Shown: positions 29,201 through 44,200, counted from the stretch's first letter. The stretch: DNA of 64,000 bases from Steromphala cineraria (GCA_916613615.1 OU744725.1:13480253-13544252); one strand, 5' to 3'. Translations and numbers: made by a program. The notes: a model not told the origin generated them from the letters alone.

Positions 29201-32200
29201 CGGCTTTATGGTCAGGGAGAAGACAAAATAGTCAGAGGGAATAGTTGAAATCAATGGGTGAATGGTCAAGGAGGTGACAACATAGTCCTAGGGAATTGTT
29301 GAAAACAACGGCTTTATGGTCAGGGAGGTGACAAAATAGTCAGAGGGAATAGTTGAAATCAATGGGTGAATGGTCAAGGAGGTGACAACATAGTCCTAGG
29401 GAATTGTTGAAAACAACGGCTTTATGGTCAGGGAAGAGCCAAAATAGTCCAAGGGAATAGTTGAAATCAATGGGTGAATGGTCAAGGAGGTGACAACATA
29501 GTCCTATGGAATTGTTGAAAACAACGGCTTTATGGTCAGGGAGGTGACAAAATAGTCAGAGGGAATAGTTGAAATCAATGGGTGAATGGTCAAGGAGGTG
29601 ACAACATAGTCCTAGGGAATTGTTGAAAACAACGGCTTTATGGTCAGGGAGGTGACAAAATAGTCCAAGGGAATAGTTGAAGACAACAGCTCTATGGTCA
29701 GGGAGGTGACAACATAGTCCAAGGGAATAGTTGAAGACAACGGCTCTATGGTCAAGGAAGTGACAACATAGTCCACGGAATAGTTGAAATCAACGGCTTT
29801 ATGGTCAGGGAGGTGACAAAATAGTCAGAGGGAATAGTTGAAATCAATGGGTGAATGGTCAAGGAGGTGACAACATAGTCCTAGGGAATTGTTGAAAACA
29901 ACGGCTTTATGGTCAGGGAGGTGACAAAATAGTCAGAGGGAATAGTTGAAATCAATGGGTGAATGGTCAAGGAGGTGACAACATAGTCCTAGGGAATTGT
30001 TGAAAACAACGGCTTTATGGTCAGGGAAGAGCCAAAATAGTCCAAGGGAATAGTTGAAATCAATGGGTGAATGGTCAAGGAGGTGACAACATAGTCCTAT
30101 GGAAGTGTTGAAAACAACGGCTTTATGGTCAGGGAGGTGACAAAATAGTCAGAGGGAATAGTTGAAATCAATGGGTGAATGGTCAAGGAGGTGACAACAT
30201 AGTCCTAGGGAATTGTTGAAAACAACGGCTTTATGGTCAGGGAGGTGACAAAATAGTCCAAGGGAATAGTTGAAGACAACGGCTCTATGGTCAGGGAGGT
30301 GACAACATAGTCCAAGGGAATAGTTGAAGACAACGGCTCTATGGTCAAGGAAGTGACAACATAGTCCACGGAATAGTTGAAATCAACGGCTTTATGGTCA
30401 GGGAGGTGACAAAATAGTCAGAGGGAATAGTTGAAATCAATGGGTGAATGGTCAAGGAGGTGACAACATAGTCCTAGGGAATTGTTGAAAACAACGGCTT
30501 TATGGTCAGGGAGGTGACAAAATAGTCAGAGGGAATAGTTGAAATCAATGGGTGAATGGTCAAGGAGGTGACAACATAGTCCTAGGGAATTGTTGAAAAC
30601 AACGGCTTTATGGTCAGGGAAGAGCCAAAATAGTCCAAGGGAATAGTTGAAATCAATGGGTGAATGGTCAAGGAGGTGACAACATAGTCCTATGGAAGTG
30701 TTGAAAACAACGGCTTTATGGTCAGGGAGGTGACAAAATAGTCAGAGGGAATAGTTGAAATCAATGGGTGAATGGTCAAGGAGGTGACAACATAGTCCTA
30801 GGGAATTGTTGAAAACAACGGCTTTATGGTCAGGGAGGTGACAAAATAGTCCAAGGGAATAGTTGAAGACAACGGCTCTATGGTCAGGGAGGTGACAACA
30901 TAGTCCAAGGGAATAGTTGAAGACAACGGCTCTATGGTCAAGGAAGTGACAACATAGTCCACGGAATAGTTGAAATCAACGGCTTTATGGTCAGGGAGGT
31001 GACAAAATAGTCAGAGGGAATAGTTGAAATCAATGGGTGAATGGTCAAGGAGGTGACAACATAGTCCTAGGGAATTGTTGAAAACAACGGCTTTATGGTC
31101 AGGGAGAAGACAAAATAGTCAGAGGGAATAGTTGAAATCAATGGGTGAATGGTCAAGGAGGTGACAACATAGTCCTAGGGAATTGTTGAAAACAACGGCT
31201 TTATGGTCAGGGAGGTGACAAAATAGTCAGAGGGAATAGTTGAAATCAATGGGTGAATGGTCAAGGAGGTGACAACATAGTCCTAGGGAATTGTTGAAAA
31301 CAACGGCTTTATGGTCAAGGAAGAGCCAAAATAGTCCAAGGGAATAGTTGAAATCAATGGGTGAATGGTCAAGGAGGTGACAACATAGTCCTATGGAAGT
31401 GTTGAAAACAACGGCTTTATGGTCAGGGAGGTGACAAAATAGTCAGAGGGAATAGTTGAAATCAATGGGTGAATGGTCAAGGAGGTGACAACATAGTCCT
31501 AGGGAATTGTTGAAAACAACGGCTTTATGGTCAGGAAGGTGACAAAATAGTCCAAGGGAATAGTTGAAGACAACGGCTCTATGGTCAGGGAGGTGACAAC
31601 ATAGTCCAAGGGAATAGTTGAAGACAACGGCTCTATGGTCAAGGAAGTGACAACATAGTCCACGGAATAGTTGAAATCAACGGCTTTATGGTCAGGGAGG
31701 TGACAAAATAGTCAGAGGGAATAGTTGAAATCAATGGGTGAATGGTCAAGGAGGTGACAACATAGTCCTAGGGAATTGTTGAAAACAACGGCTTTATGGT
31801 CAGGGAGGTGACAAAATAGTCAGAGGGAATAGTTGAAATCAATGGGTGAATGGTCAAGGAGGTGACAACATAGTCCTAGGGAATTGTTGAAAACAACGGC
31901 TTTATGGTCAGGGAAGAGCCAAAATAGTCCAAGGGAATAGTTGAAATCAATGGGTGAATGGTCAAGGAGGTGACAACATAGTCCTAGGGAAGTGTTGAAA
32001 ACAACGGCTTTATGGTCAGGGAGGTGACAAAATAGTCAGAGGGAATAGTTGAAATCAATGGGTGAATGGTCAAGGAGGTGACAACATAGTCCTAGGGAAT
32101 TGTTGAAAACAACGGCTTTATGGTCAGGGAGGTGACAAAATAGTCCAAGGGAATAGTTGAAGACAACGGCTCTATGGTCAGGGAGGTGACAACATAGTCC

Positions 32201-35200
32201 AAGGGAATAGTTGAAGACAACGGCTCTATGGTCAAGGAAGTGACAACATAGTCCACGAAATAGTTGAAATCAACGGCTTTATGGTCAGGGAGGTGACAAA
32301 ATAGTCAGAGGGAATAGTTGAAATCAATGGGTGAATGGTCAAGGAGGTGACAACATAGTCCTAGGGAATTGTTGAAAACAACGGCTTTATGGTCAGGGAG
32401 AAGACAAAATAGTCAGAGGGAATAGTTGAAATCAATGGGTGAATGGTCAAGGAGGTGACAACATAGTCCTAGGGAATTGTTGAAAACAACGGCTTTATGG
32501 TCAGGGAGGTGACAAAATAGTCAGAGGGAATAGTTGAAATCAATGGGTGAATGGTCAAGGAGGTGACAACATAGTCCTAGGGAATTGTTGAAAACAACGG
32601 CTTTATGGTCAGGGAAGAGCCAAAATAGTCCAAGGGAATAGTTGAAATCAATGGGTGAATGGTCAAGGAGGTGACAACATAGTCCTATGGAAGTGTTGAA
32701 AACAACGGCTTTATGGTCAGGGAGGTGACAAAATAGTCAGAGGGAATAGTTGAAATCAATGGGTGAATGGTCAAGGAGGTGACAACATAGTCCTAGGGAA
32801 TTGTTGAAAACAACGGCTTTATGGTCAGGGAGGTGACAAAATAGTCCAAGGGAATAGTTGAAGACAACAGCTCTATGGTCAGGGAGGTGACAACATAGTC
32901 CAAGGGAATAGTTGAAGACAACGGCTCTATGGTCAAGGAAGTGACAACATAGTCCACGGAATAGTTGAAATCAACGGCTTTATGGTCAGGGAGGTGACAA
33001 AATAGTCAGAGGGAATAGTTGAAATCAATGGGTGAATGGTCAAGGAGGTGACAACATAGTCCTAGGGAATTGTTGAAAACAACGGCTTTATGGTCAGGGA
33101 GGTGACAAAATAGTCAGAGGGAATAGTTGAAATCAATGGGTGAATGGTCAAGGAGGTGACAACATAGTCCTAGGGAATTGTTGAAAACAACGGCTTTATG
33201 GTCAGGGAAGAGCCAAAATAGTCCAAGGGAATAGTTGAAATCAATGGGTGAATGGTCAAGGAGGTGACAACATAGTCCTATGGAAGTGTTGAAAACAACG
33301 GCTTTATGGTCAGGGAGGTGACAAAATAGTCAGAGGGAATAGTTGAAATCAATGGGTGAATGGTCAAGGAGGTGACAACATAGTCCTAGGGAATTGTTGA
33401 AAACAACGGCTTTATGGTCAGGGAGGTGACAAAATAGTCCAAGGGAATAGTTGAAGACAACGGCTCTATGGTCAGGGAGGTGACAACATAGTCCAAGGGA
33501 ATAGTTGAAGACAACGGCTCTATGGTCAAGGAAGTGACAACATAGTCCACGGAATAGTTGAAATCAACGGCTTTATGGTCAGGGAGGTGACAAAATAGTC
33601 AGAGGGAATAGTTGAAATCAATGGGTGAATGGTCAAGGAGGTGACAACATAGTCCTAGGGAATTGTTGAAAACAACGGCTTTATGGTCAGGGAGAAGACA
33701 AAATAGTCAGAGGGAATAGTTGAAATCAATGGGTGAATGGTCAAGGAGGTGACAACATAGTCCTAGGGAATTGTTGAAAACAACGGCTTTATGGTCAGGG
33801 AGGTGACAAAATAGTCAGAGGGAATAGTTGAAATCAATGGGTGAATGGTCAAGGAGGTGACAACATAGTCCTAGGGAATTGTTGAAAACAACGGCTTTAT
33901 GGTCAGGGAAGAGCCAAAATAGTCCAAGGGAATAGTTGAAATCAATGGGTGAATGGTCAAGGAGGTGACAACATAGTCCTATGGAAGTGTTGAAAACAAC
34001 GGCTTTATGGTCAGGGAGGTGACAAAATAGTCAGAGGGAATAGTTGAAATCAATGGGTGAATGGTCAAGGAGGTGACAGCATAGTCCTAGGGAATTGTTG
34101 AAAACGGCTTTATGGTCAGGGAGGTGACAAAATAGTCCAAGGGAATAGTTGAAGACAACAGCTCTATGGTCAGGGAGGTGACAACATAGTCCAAGGGAAT
34201 AGTTGAAGACAACGGCTCTATGGTCAAGGAAGTGACAACATAGTCCACGGAATAGTTGAAATCAACGGCTTTATGGTCAGGGAGGTGACAAAATAGTCAG
34301 AGGGAATAGTTGAAATCAATGGGTGAATGGTCAAGGAGGTGACAACATACTCCTAGGGAATTGTTGAAAACAACGGCTTTATGGTCAGGGAGGTGACAAA
34401 ATAGTCAGAGGGAATAGTTGAAATCAATGGGTGAATGGTCAAGGAGGTGACAACATAGTCCTAGGGAATTGTTGAAAACAACGGCTTTATGGTCAGGGAA
34501 GAGCCAAAATAGTCCAAGGGAATAGTTGAAATCAATGGGTGAATGGTCAAGGAGGTGACAACATAGTCCTATGGAAGTGTTGAAAACAACGGCTTTATGG
34601 TCAGGGAGGTGACAAAATAGTCAGAGGGAATAGTTGAAATCAATGGGTGAATGGTCAAGGAGGTGACAACATAGTCCTAGGGAATTGTTGAAAACAACGG
34701 CTTTATGGTCAGGGAGGTGACAAAATAGTCCAAGGGAATAGTTGAAGACAACGGCTCTATGGTCAGGGAGGTGACAACATAGTCCAAGGGAATAGTTGAA
34801 GACAACGGCTCTATGGTCAAGGAAGTGACAACATAGTCCACGGAATAGTTGAAATCAACGGCTTTATGGTCAGGGAGGTGACAAAATAGTCAGAGGGAAT
34901 AGTTGAAATCAATGGGTGAATGGTCAAGGAGGTGACAACATAGTCCTAGGGAATTGTTGAAAACAACGGCTTTATGGTCAGGGAGAAGACAAAATAGTCC
35001 AAGGGAATAGTTGAAATCAATGGGTGAATGGTCAAGGAGGTGACAACATAGTCCTATGGAAGTGTTGAAAACAACGGCTTTATGGTCAGGGAGGTGACAA
35101 AATAGTCAGAGGGAATAGTTGAAATCAATGGGTGAATGGTCAAGGAGGTGACAACATAGTCCTAGGGAATTGTTGAAAACAACGGCTTTATGGTCAGGGA

Positions 35201-38200
35201 GGTGACAAAATAGTCCAAGGGAATAGTTGAAGACAACGGCTCTATGGTCAGGGAGGTGACAACATAGTCCAAGGGAATAGTTGAAGACAACGGCTCTATG
35301 GTCAAGGAAGTGACAACATAGTCCACGGAATAGTTGAAATCAACGGCTTTATGGTCAGGGAGGTGACAAAATAGTCAGAGGGAATAGTTGAAATCAATGG
35401 GTGAATGGTCAAGGAGGTGACAACATAGTCCTAGGGAATTGTTGAAAACAACGGCTTTATGGTCAGGGAAGAGCCAAAATAGTCCAAGGGAATAGTTGAA
35501 ATCAATGGGTGAATGGTCAAGGAGGTGACAACATAGTCCTATGGAAGTGTTGAAAACAACGGCTTTATGGTCAGGGAGGTGACAAAATAGTCAGAGGGAA
35601 TAGTTGAAATCAATGGGTGAATGGTCAAGGAGGTGACAACATAGTCCTAGGGAATTGTTGAAAACAACGGCTTTATGGTCAGGGAGGTGACAAAATAGTC
35701 CAAGGGAATAGTTGAAATCAATGGGTGAATGGTCAAGGAGGTGACAACATAGTCCTATGGAAGTGTTGAAAACAACGGCTTTATGGTCAGGGAGGTGACA
35801 AAATAGTCAGAGGGAATAGTTGAAATCAATGGGTGAATGGTCAAGGAGGTGACAACATAGTCCTAGGGAATTGTTGAAAACAACGGCTTTATGGTCAGGG
35901 AGGTGACAAAATAGTCAAAGGGAATAGTTGAAGACAACGGCTCTATGGTCAGGGAGGTGACAACATAGTCCAAGGGAATAGTTGAAGACAACGGCTCTAT
36001 GGTCAAGGAAGTGACAACATAGTCCACGGAATAGTTGAAATCAACGGCTTTATGGTCAGGGAGGTGACAAAATAGTCAGAGGGAATAGTTGAAATCAATG
36101 GGTGAATGGTCAAGGAGGTGACAACATAGTCCTAGGGAATTGTTGAAAACAACGGCTTTATGGTCAGGGAGAAGACAAAATAGTCCAAGGGAATAGTTGA
36201 AATCAATGGGTGAATGGTCAAGGAGGTGACAACATAGTCCTATGGAAGTGTTGAAAACAACGGCTTTATGGTCAGGGAGGTGACAAAATAGTCAGAGGGA
36301 ATAGTTGAAATCAATGGGTGAATGGTCAAGGAGGTGACAACATAGTCCTAGGGAATTGTTGAAAACAACGGCTTTATGGTCAGGGAGGTGACAAAATAGT
36401 CCAAGGGAATAGTTGAAGACAACGGCTTTATGGTCAGGGAGGTGACAACATAGTCCAAGGGAATAGTTGAAGACAACGGCTCTATGGTCAAGGAAGTGAC
36501 AACATAGTCCACGGAATAGTTGAAATCAACGGCTTTATGGTCAGGGAGGTGACAAAATAGTCAGAGGGAATAGTTGAAATCAATGGGTGAATGGTCAAGG
36601 AGGTGACAACATAGTCCTAGGGAATTGTTGAAAACAACGGCTTTATGGTCAGGGAGAAGACAAAATAGTCAGAGGGAATAGTTGAAATCAATGGGTGAAT
36701 GGTCAAGGAGGTGACAACATAGTCCTAGGGAATTGTTGAAAACAACGGCTTTATGGTCAGGGAGGTGACAAAATAGTCAGAGGGAATAGTTGAAATCAAT
36801 GGGTGAATGGTCAAGGAGGTGACAACATAGTCCTAGGGAATTGTTGAAAACAACGGCTTTATGGTCAGGGAAGAGCCAAAATAGTCCAAGGGAATAGTTG
36901 AAATCAATGGGTGAATGGTCAAGGAGGTGACAACATAGTCCTATGGAAGTGTTGAAAACAACGGCTTTATGGTCAGGGAGGTGACAAAATAGTCAGAGGG
37001 AATAGTTGAAATCAATGGGTGAATGGTCAAGGAGGTGACAACATAGTCCTAGGGAATTGTTGAAAACAACGGCTTTATGGTCAGGGAGGTGACAAAATAG
37101 TCCAAGGGAATAGTTGAAGACAACGGCTCTATGGTCAGGGAGGTGACAACATAGTCCAAGGGAATAGTTGAAGACAACGGCTCTATGGTCAAGGAAGTGA
37201 CAACATAGTCCACGGAATAGTTGAAATCAACGGCTTTATGGTCAGGGAGGTGACAAAATAGTCAGAGGGAATAGTTGAAATCAATGGGTGAATGGTCAAG
37301 GAGGTGACAACATAGTCCTAGGGAATTGTTGAAAACAACGGCTTTATGGTCAGGGAGGTGACAAAATAGTCAGAGGGAATAGTTGAAATCAATGGGTGAA
37401 TGGTCAAGGAGGTGACAACATAGTCCTAGGGAATTGTTGAAAACAACGGCTTTATGGTCAGGGAAGAGCCAAAATAGTCCAAGGGAATAGTTGAAATCAA
37501 TGGGTGAATGGTCAAGGAGGTGACAACATAGTCCTAGGGAATTGTTGAATACAACGGCTTTATGGTCAGGGAGGTGACAAAATAATCAGAGGGAATAGTT
37601 GAAATCAATGGGTGAATGGTCAAGGAGGTGACAACATAGTCCTAGGGAATTGTTGAAAACAACGGCTTTATGGTCAGGGAAGAGCCAAAATAGTCCAAGG
37701 GAAAAACATTGCTATAGGGTCCAGGACATGTCTTTGGCATGGAGAGATAGTTTAACAATCAAATGAGATACATAATTGAAAACATGTCAAATTGAATTAA
37801 TATTGATTTTTAAAAAATCCAGGTTAACAATCGAAGAACTGTTCCCTGTCTCTAATTGACCAATGCAGTTGAAACCACTCATTTAATGTTGTCAAGCAAA
37901 CATAAACATCATGATAAAATATTTTCATAAGTGATAGAATTTTTTTTTATATATTCAAAAGAGAACATTTTGATACAAATTATTTACTACATTTTTAACC
38001 CTACAGCCTAGTATTGTGTAAGAATATTAATGAAAGAAAAATCTTAATTCAATTTTAAACAAGACATTTCAGCATTAACATGCAATCTCAATCCAACTCA
38101 AAACCAAAATATATCTGCCCTTTCTTTGAACTATCCATCTTGTACTTAATCTTCAAAGTTCAAAAATGTAACAGCACAATTTTTAGACTCAAAATATGCC

Positions 38201-41200
38201 ATTCTTACTCCAAATTCACTCTCTCCGATGAAATTAGCTTGTAGTTTACAGTATTGATTCAGAAAAACGAGATCAAAAATTGAATCTTGGATCAGTAATC
38301 CAATAAAGTAGAAGATCAATAATCAACTGCACCCACCTCACCAGGCATGTAGATCTCAATTCCACGATTCCTCATTGCGCGAGAAATTTCACCAAACTTT
38401 GGGTCCATCGCCAAAAATAGCCTGAAATTGAAGAAACCTTTTTAATTGAATACATGGACATCAATGATGAAAGTCAGAGATATCCCGACCTAGTCATGCA
38501 GACGTTCTAACCACAGATTCAATATAGAATTTGTCTGGATCTAAAGTAATCACTTTTTTCAACATACATTAAACGTACACAGAATCAGCCCCAGAAAGAT
38601 TTATAACGTAAACAACATGATTGGAAATCTGGCACTAAGCACCAAAATAGTAAAAGGGGACATGGAATATAAATATCATTCAATTTTGATTTTTTTTGTT
38701 TTTATGAATGATTTTCCTGGCACTAAGCATCAAAATTGTAAGAGTACGCATGGAAAATAAATGTTTTTAATTTTGAAAGATTTCTTACGAAGAATGATAT
38801 TTGCTGGCACTAAGCATTAAAATTGTAAGAGTGGGCATTGAAAATAATTGTTTTTAATTTTGAAAAATTTTGTATGAAGAGTGATATTTGCTGGCACTAA
38901 GTATTAAAATTGTACGAGTGGGCATGGAAAATAAATGTTTTTAATTTTAGCAGATTTGTTTGAGGAATGATATTTTGTATCCATGTTATCTTAGCATGTG
39001 TACCGGTATGTATGTAGGTACATAACTGCTTTTTTTTGGTTTCAGACATAAGGTACAGTTATTGTTGAGATAAGGTCAACTTATTAAGGATATTTAGGCA
39101 GAAGAGAAGCACTCTTTGTGCTTAAATATGAATTTTGGATGTTTTCCTAAAGGAGCTGCTGTTCATTCACACAAGTCTACCTTCATTTAAAGGGGCAGTA
39201 GCACGTTTTTTGATAATTTCATATTTTGAAATTTTCACTGATAATTGTATGTTAATGCTAAATGTATTATTTTGATAGTGTCATAAATCTCATTACACAA
39301 GCCAATCAGCCATAGTCAGAGGACAAAGTATGAAGATTCACATATAATCCTTTGGCGGCCATTTTTTGTGATCACCTTTTATTCATGTTCTGTATGAGAT
39401 ATGGTCAAGTTATCAAGGATATTGAGGCTGAAGAGAAGCACTCTGTATGCTTGAATATTAATTAGGTATGTTTTCCTAAAGGAGCTGCTGTTCATTCACA
39501 CATGTCTACCTTTATTTAAAGAAAACAGTCACATTTGCCAACAAATATCATTATGTAGATGTACTTGAGAGAGCTGCATGCTGTTAATTAGGAGATAAAC
39601 CTAGTGTTATACTGAATTAATAGCAATTACATTTTAAATTGAACCAAACTACCGCTACGTGTTGCGCTGATTGACCACTTAAACATCTTATTTAGAATAA
39701 ATACTTTAGCTACCTCAAATGGTTTGGTCATTCCCCGTAAACACATGAAAATAAAACATTTTAAGTAACTTTTTAAAAGTTTTAACCTCAGTAAACATCA
39801 GAATACCAGCTCTGAAATTGCCAGTCAGGCGTATCAATGCACAGTGAAGTGGCCTCAAAATCTGTGGACATTCAATCCAAAATTTCGCACGTTTGATTTT
39901 CCAGGAGAACCAATCAGAATCTAGTATTCATCACATTCATGGTAGAATAGGATATATATATCATTTTAGATTTCAATACCCAAATAATAAAAGTAATATT
40001 CCTTAATTTTGCTATGTTGAAAACACAACAGTAGGTATATACCAAGGTGCTATTTTAGATACAAAAGTGTCATGAATATCGTGTCACTGGAAGCACTTGA
40101 TTTGCTTGAAAGTTATCTTTGAGATGCTTAATTGATCATATATTGGTTTAGAATTTAAATTCCCTTGTATCACTATTCCTCCATACTGCAAAATGATCAT
40201 AAACAATTATTGACTTCAAGTGAGGTATGATCCAATGATTTGTCGACCTTGGACATGTGATATTCATTGAGGTGAATATCATGTGTCAAAAGTCAACAAA
40301 CCGTTAGATCAACCTCACTTGAAGTCAATAATTGTTTTATCATATGAAAAACGTTATTGAATTACTTTTCGTTTGTGAAAATAAGGGACATCACTGTAAT
40401 GCCTGGAAATATAGGGGACATAGCACTAATTCAGTGCAGTCACAAAGCGATGCTTTACAGTGACACATGTGATGCACGGATTTCAAGAACAGGCCTTCCC
40501 AAATCTATTTTCAGCCACGAGAGGCGCTTGGATTCTTTTATTAATCTCTCGCGCTTCACACAGGTTGACATCATGCACTTCACATCAATGTTGTCATGTG
40601 ACCAAGAGGGCCAATCAGAAAGATGGATATGATCCATTCATATAATAAGTTAGAGGTGTAAGCGTACCTGAAGTGGGGGTGGGGGGTGATAGTGGGGATC
40701 TTGCCGTCAATGACCCCCCTCTCATTGATGCTGAGAACTCCCCCGGGCTCCAGCAGGGCATTAAGGCGATCCAACACGGAAGGACTGAAAAACATTTTCA
40801 AAAACAAAACAATTTTAATCAAAACAGCTTTGATGAGAGAGCAATACTAAGAAGGTAAGACACAACAAGTGAAACCATGATAAGATTTAAGAGAAATAAA
40901 AAAAATATAACTTTTGTTGATAAAAACGTTGATGAGAGAGCAATATTAAGAAGTTTAGATACAATAAGTGAAACCTTGATAAGATTTACAAGAAATATCT
41001 TCTACCTTTTTTAAATTGCTAATGAGTCTTTCTAAAATTGCACAAATGTGTACATGCATGTTTTTTTTACTACTTTTCAATTGGTCTTTTCTTTATAAGA
41101 GATCTGCATTGATCAAACAAGCAGCTGATGTGGTCGAGCTATATATTGCCCGCACATAGCACAATATGTATAGATTTTACTTATTTTATCAATTTTAGCT

Positions 41201-44200
41201 TTTCCTATCAGTGTATTGATGTTTAAGATTCCATTTTTTTATACTGGAGATGTCTATGTCAGACAAAAATCAGCTAAACATTTCAAGGATATGACAGACT
41301 CTGTTATAATCAAAATACTAGATAAAACAACATTATGTTCACTGTTGGGCATAATTCATTCAAACTTACAAAAATAAAATTAGGTCAATACAAAAGGTAG
41401 GAGCTAGTTATCTTACATAATCATTTTTAGTCCAATAATCTATGTCTTAACTGAAAGAGGCCGGCATTACAAAATTCTTATTCATTTTGAATATCCGTGA
41501 CGAATTTGATCATTTATAAATGAAAAAGTACATACAGTGTATGGTCAAGACATGACTCAGTAATATTTCCTTTCAAATTTAAATTTGCTTTGAGTGTGGC
41601 AAAGGTGGTTCCCCTTTTACTAGGGGCAACAGGGTCACCAAATGTACAATCGAAAACACTAATTACCTAAACTAGATTAGCGTTTGCGGGATACCGCAAA
41701 AGCAGAGCAGCCCCGGAACTTTGGGTTTCGCCTTACCCTGTTCCGCCTTTTACAGGCCTCACCAAATTGGGAATTTTCTCGTGACCTTGACCTTTGACAC
41801 TCAAGGTCACACAATCAATGAACACATTTCATTGAGTATAACATTATTGTAATGAAATAAAGTGTTAAAAATACAATTAATCCATTTTCTCCATATATGT
41901 TGACCTTGCTGTGACCTTGACCTTCGACAGTTAGTACCCAAAACTTTTTGAAAATGTTGAACTTCTCAAGAGATAATATATACAAAATCTAAACTTCATA
42001 GCACAAAAACTTTTCAAGTTATTGTGTTTACAAGGAATTGCAATAACTCATATCTCATGACCTTGACCTTTGACCTTCAAGGTCACACAATAATTGAACA
42101 CTTTTTATTGAGTATAACAATCATGTATTGATTAAAAGTGATCATAATTAAAATTAAGCATTTTCGCTAAACCATGCTTAAGTCATGACCTTGCTGTGAC
42201 CTTGACCTTTGACAGATTGTAGCCGAAACCTTTTCAAAATTTTTTACTTTTCCAAGGATGATATATACCAAGTTAGAGCTTCATAGCACAAAAACTTTTC
42301 AAGTTACCGTGTTTACAAAGAATTTTGTGGTGATTTTATAACTCGTGACCTTGACCTTTGAACTTGAAAGTGAACATGTCATAATGATTCCCTGGAAGTA
42401 TTAACATTTAGACATGTTCATGAGTTCTGAAAAGCTAAATGGGATAAAGTTATACCACAATTTAGTGCATTTTGTAATAACTCATATCTCATGACCTTGA
42501 CCTTTGACCTTCAAGGTCACACAATCATTGAACACTTTTTTTTGAGTATAACAATCATGTATTGATTAAAAGTGTTCATAGTTAAAATAAAGCATTTTCG
42601 CTAAAACATGCTTACGTCATGACCTTGCTGTGACCTTGACCTTTGACGGATTGTAGCCAAAACCTTTTCAAATTTGTTTACTTTTCCAAGGATGATATAT
42701 ACCAAGTTAGAGCTTCATAGCACAAAAACTTTTCAAGTTATCGCGTTTACAAGGAATTCTTAGTGTGAATACATAGCTCGTGACCTTGACCTTTGACCTT
42801 GAAAGTGAACGTGTCAAAATCGTTCCCCCCGAGGTATGAGGAGTAAGGTATGAATAAGAGTTCTGGAAAGCTTAGGGGAAAAAAGTTATAGCTAGTAGTA
42901 CGAGTGCGGCGGCGGCGGCGGATGCGGCGGCGGCGGCGATGGAAACTTCACAAAAACTGATAGCAGCCCCGTCCTTAGACGGGGCTGCTCATAAGGAGTC
43001 TCTACACAACATTTCAGCATTCTAGGCCTTTTGCTTCAGGAGAAGAAGATGAGAAAAGGTTTTAGACCGTGGCCCCTGTGGCCCTTAGTATGATTGAATT
43101 CTCATTATGAAATGTTGCATGGGATAAAAACTAATTCTTTTTGCATGTTGAACAATACCTGCAGAAGTTGACATTATCAATGAGTAGCCAGTGTCCAGCT
43201 TGTAGAGCCTTGACCAGTAAACTGTCCACCCACTCAAACGTGCCCCCGGTGCCGCCCCCTGTCCTGGAGGTCTGGGACACTACAGCAGCCAGGTGTGTGA
43301 TACGGCTCTGTATCTCCTCTAGGTTCTCTGATAGTTAGAAGAGACATTGCCATAGGATGAAGATTCCATTATCTATTACTGGATACTCAATATTTATTCA
43401 AGGTTTTTGGATAGTTTAATGCATATTTTTACTGACTTATCATAAGGGGACCTACAAAACATAATTGTCCAGAAAATAGAGTTGTAAAGTTCATTTGAAG
43501 TTGTAAGGTTTGGTCTCTGTGAATCAGCTGTGTCCTTTTCAGAATTTTTTGTCCAGAAATAACGGCAGTCTTTTAAATCCAAACCTAATTTAGTTTTTTC
43601 ATCTAAACATCTCCATCTCCTTTTCTTTTAACTTTCAATTTGCATTCCTTGATTAGTCATCAGATAGCAAACAACTTTGCATTTTCTTCATTAGTTTTTT
43701 TAACTCAAACCATTAAATCAATACTAGCAGTCTTCATCTTAAATGAGTAAGTGATGTCCTTTAAACAAGATAAATTAATAGTCATATCATATGAATATGT
43801 TGACATGACAGTTGAAATCATAAATTTTTAAACAGTAGTTTGAGCAACTTATCATTATTGTTTAAATTAAGCATTCTCCTATATCCCATATCAAACACAC
43901 TTTTTACATTTCAGATGTTAAAACTTTGAGGAGAAACTAACCCTGGAAAACGTAATTCTTCAATGTTTTCGAAAAAGTAAATTCATAAAGCATGAAACAC
44001 AAACTCTTTATAACCTATTACCAGATAGCTATTAATTGCCAAGATTTAAGCAGTTTTCTCAAGGTTCATTGGGGGGGTTATGATATTTGATGCTAGGGTT
44101 TCCACAGGTCCTCGATTACTCAAGCCCGAGTCGATTCATCTGGACTCCAGTCCATTTATCCTGGACTCGCGGACTCGAAAAGAGGTCAATGTAACTTATG

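Noticed and set aside
20904..37703. CRISPR-like regular repeat pattern.
   Set aside because: There are no unique spacers between repeats and no cas genes, and the sequence is clearly eukaryotic. It is a head-to-tail satellite.
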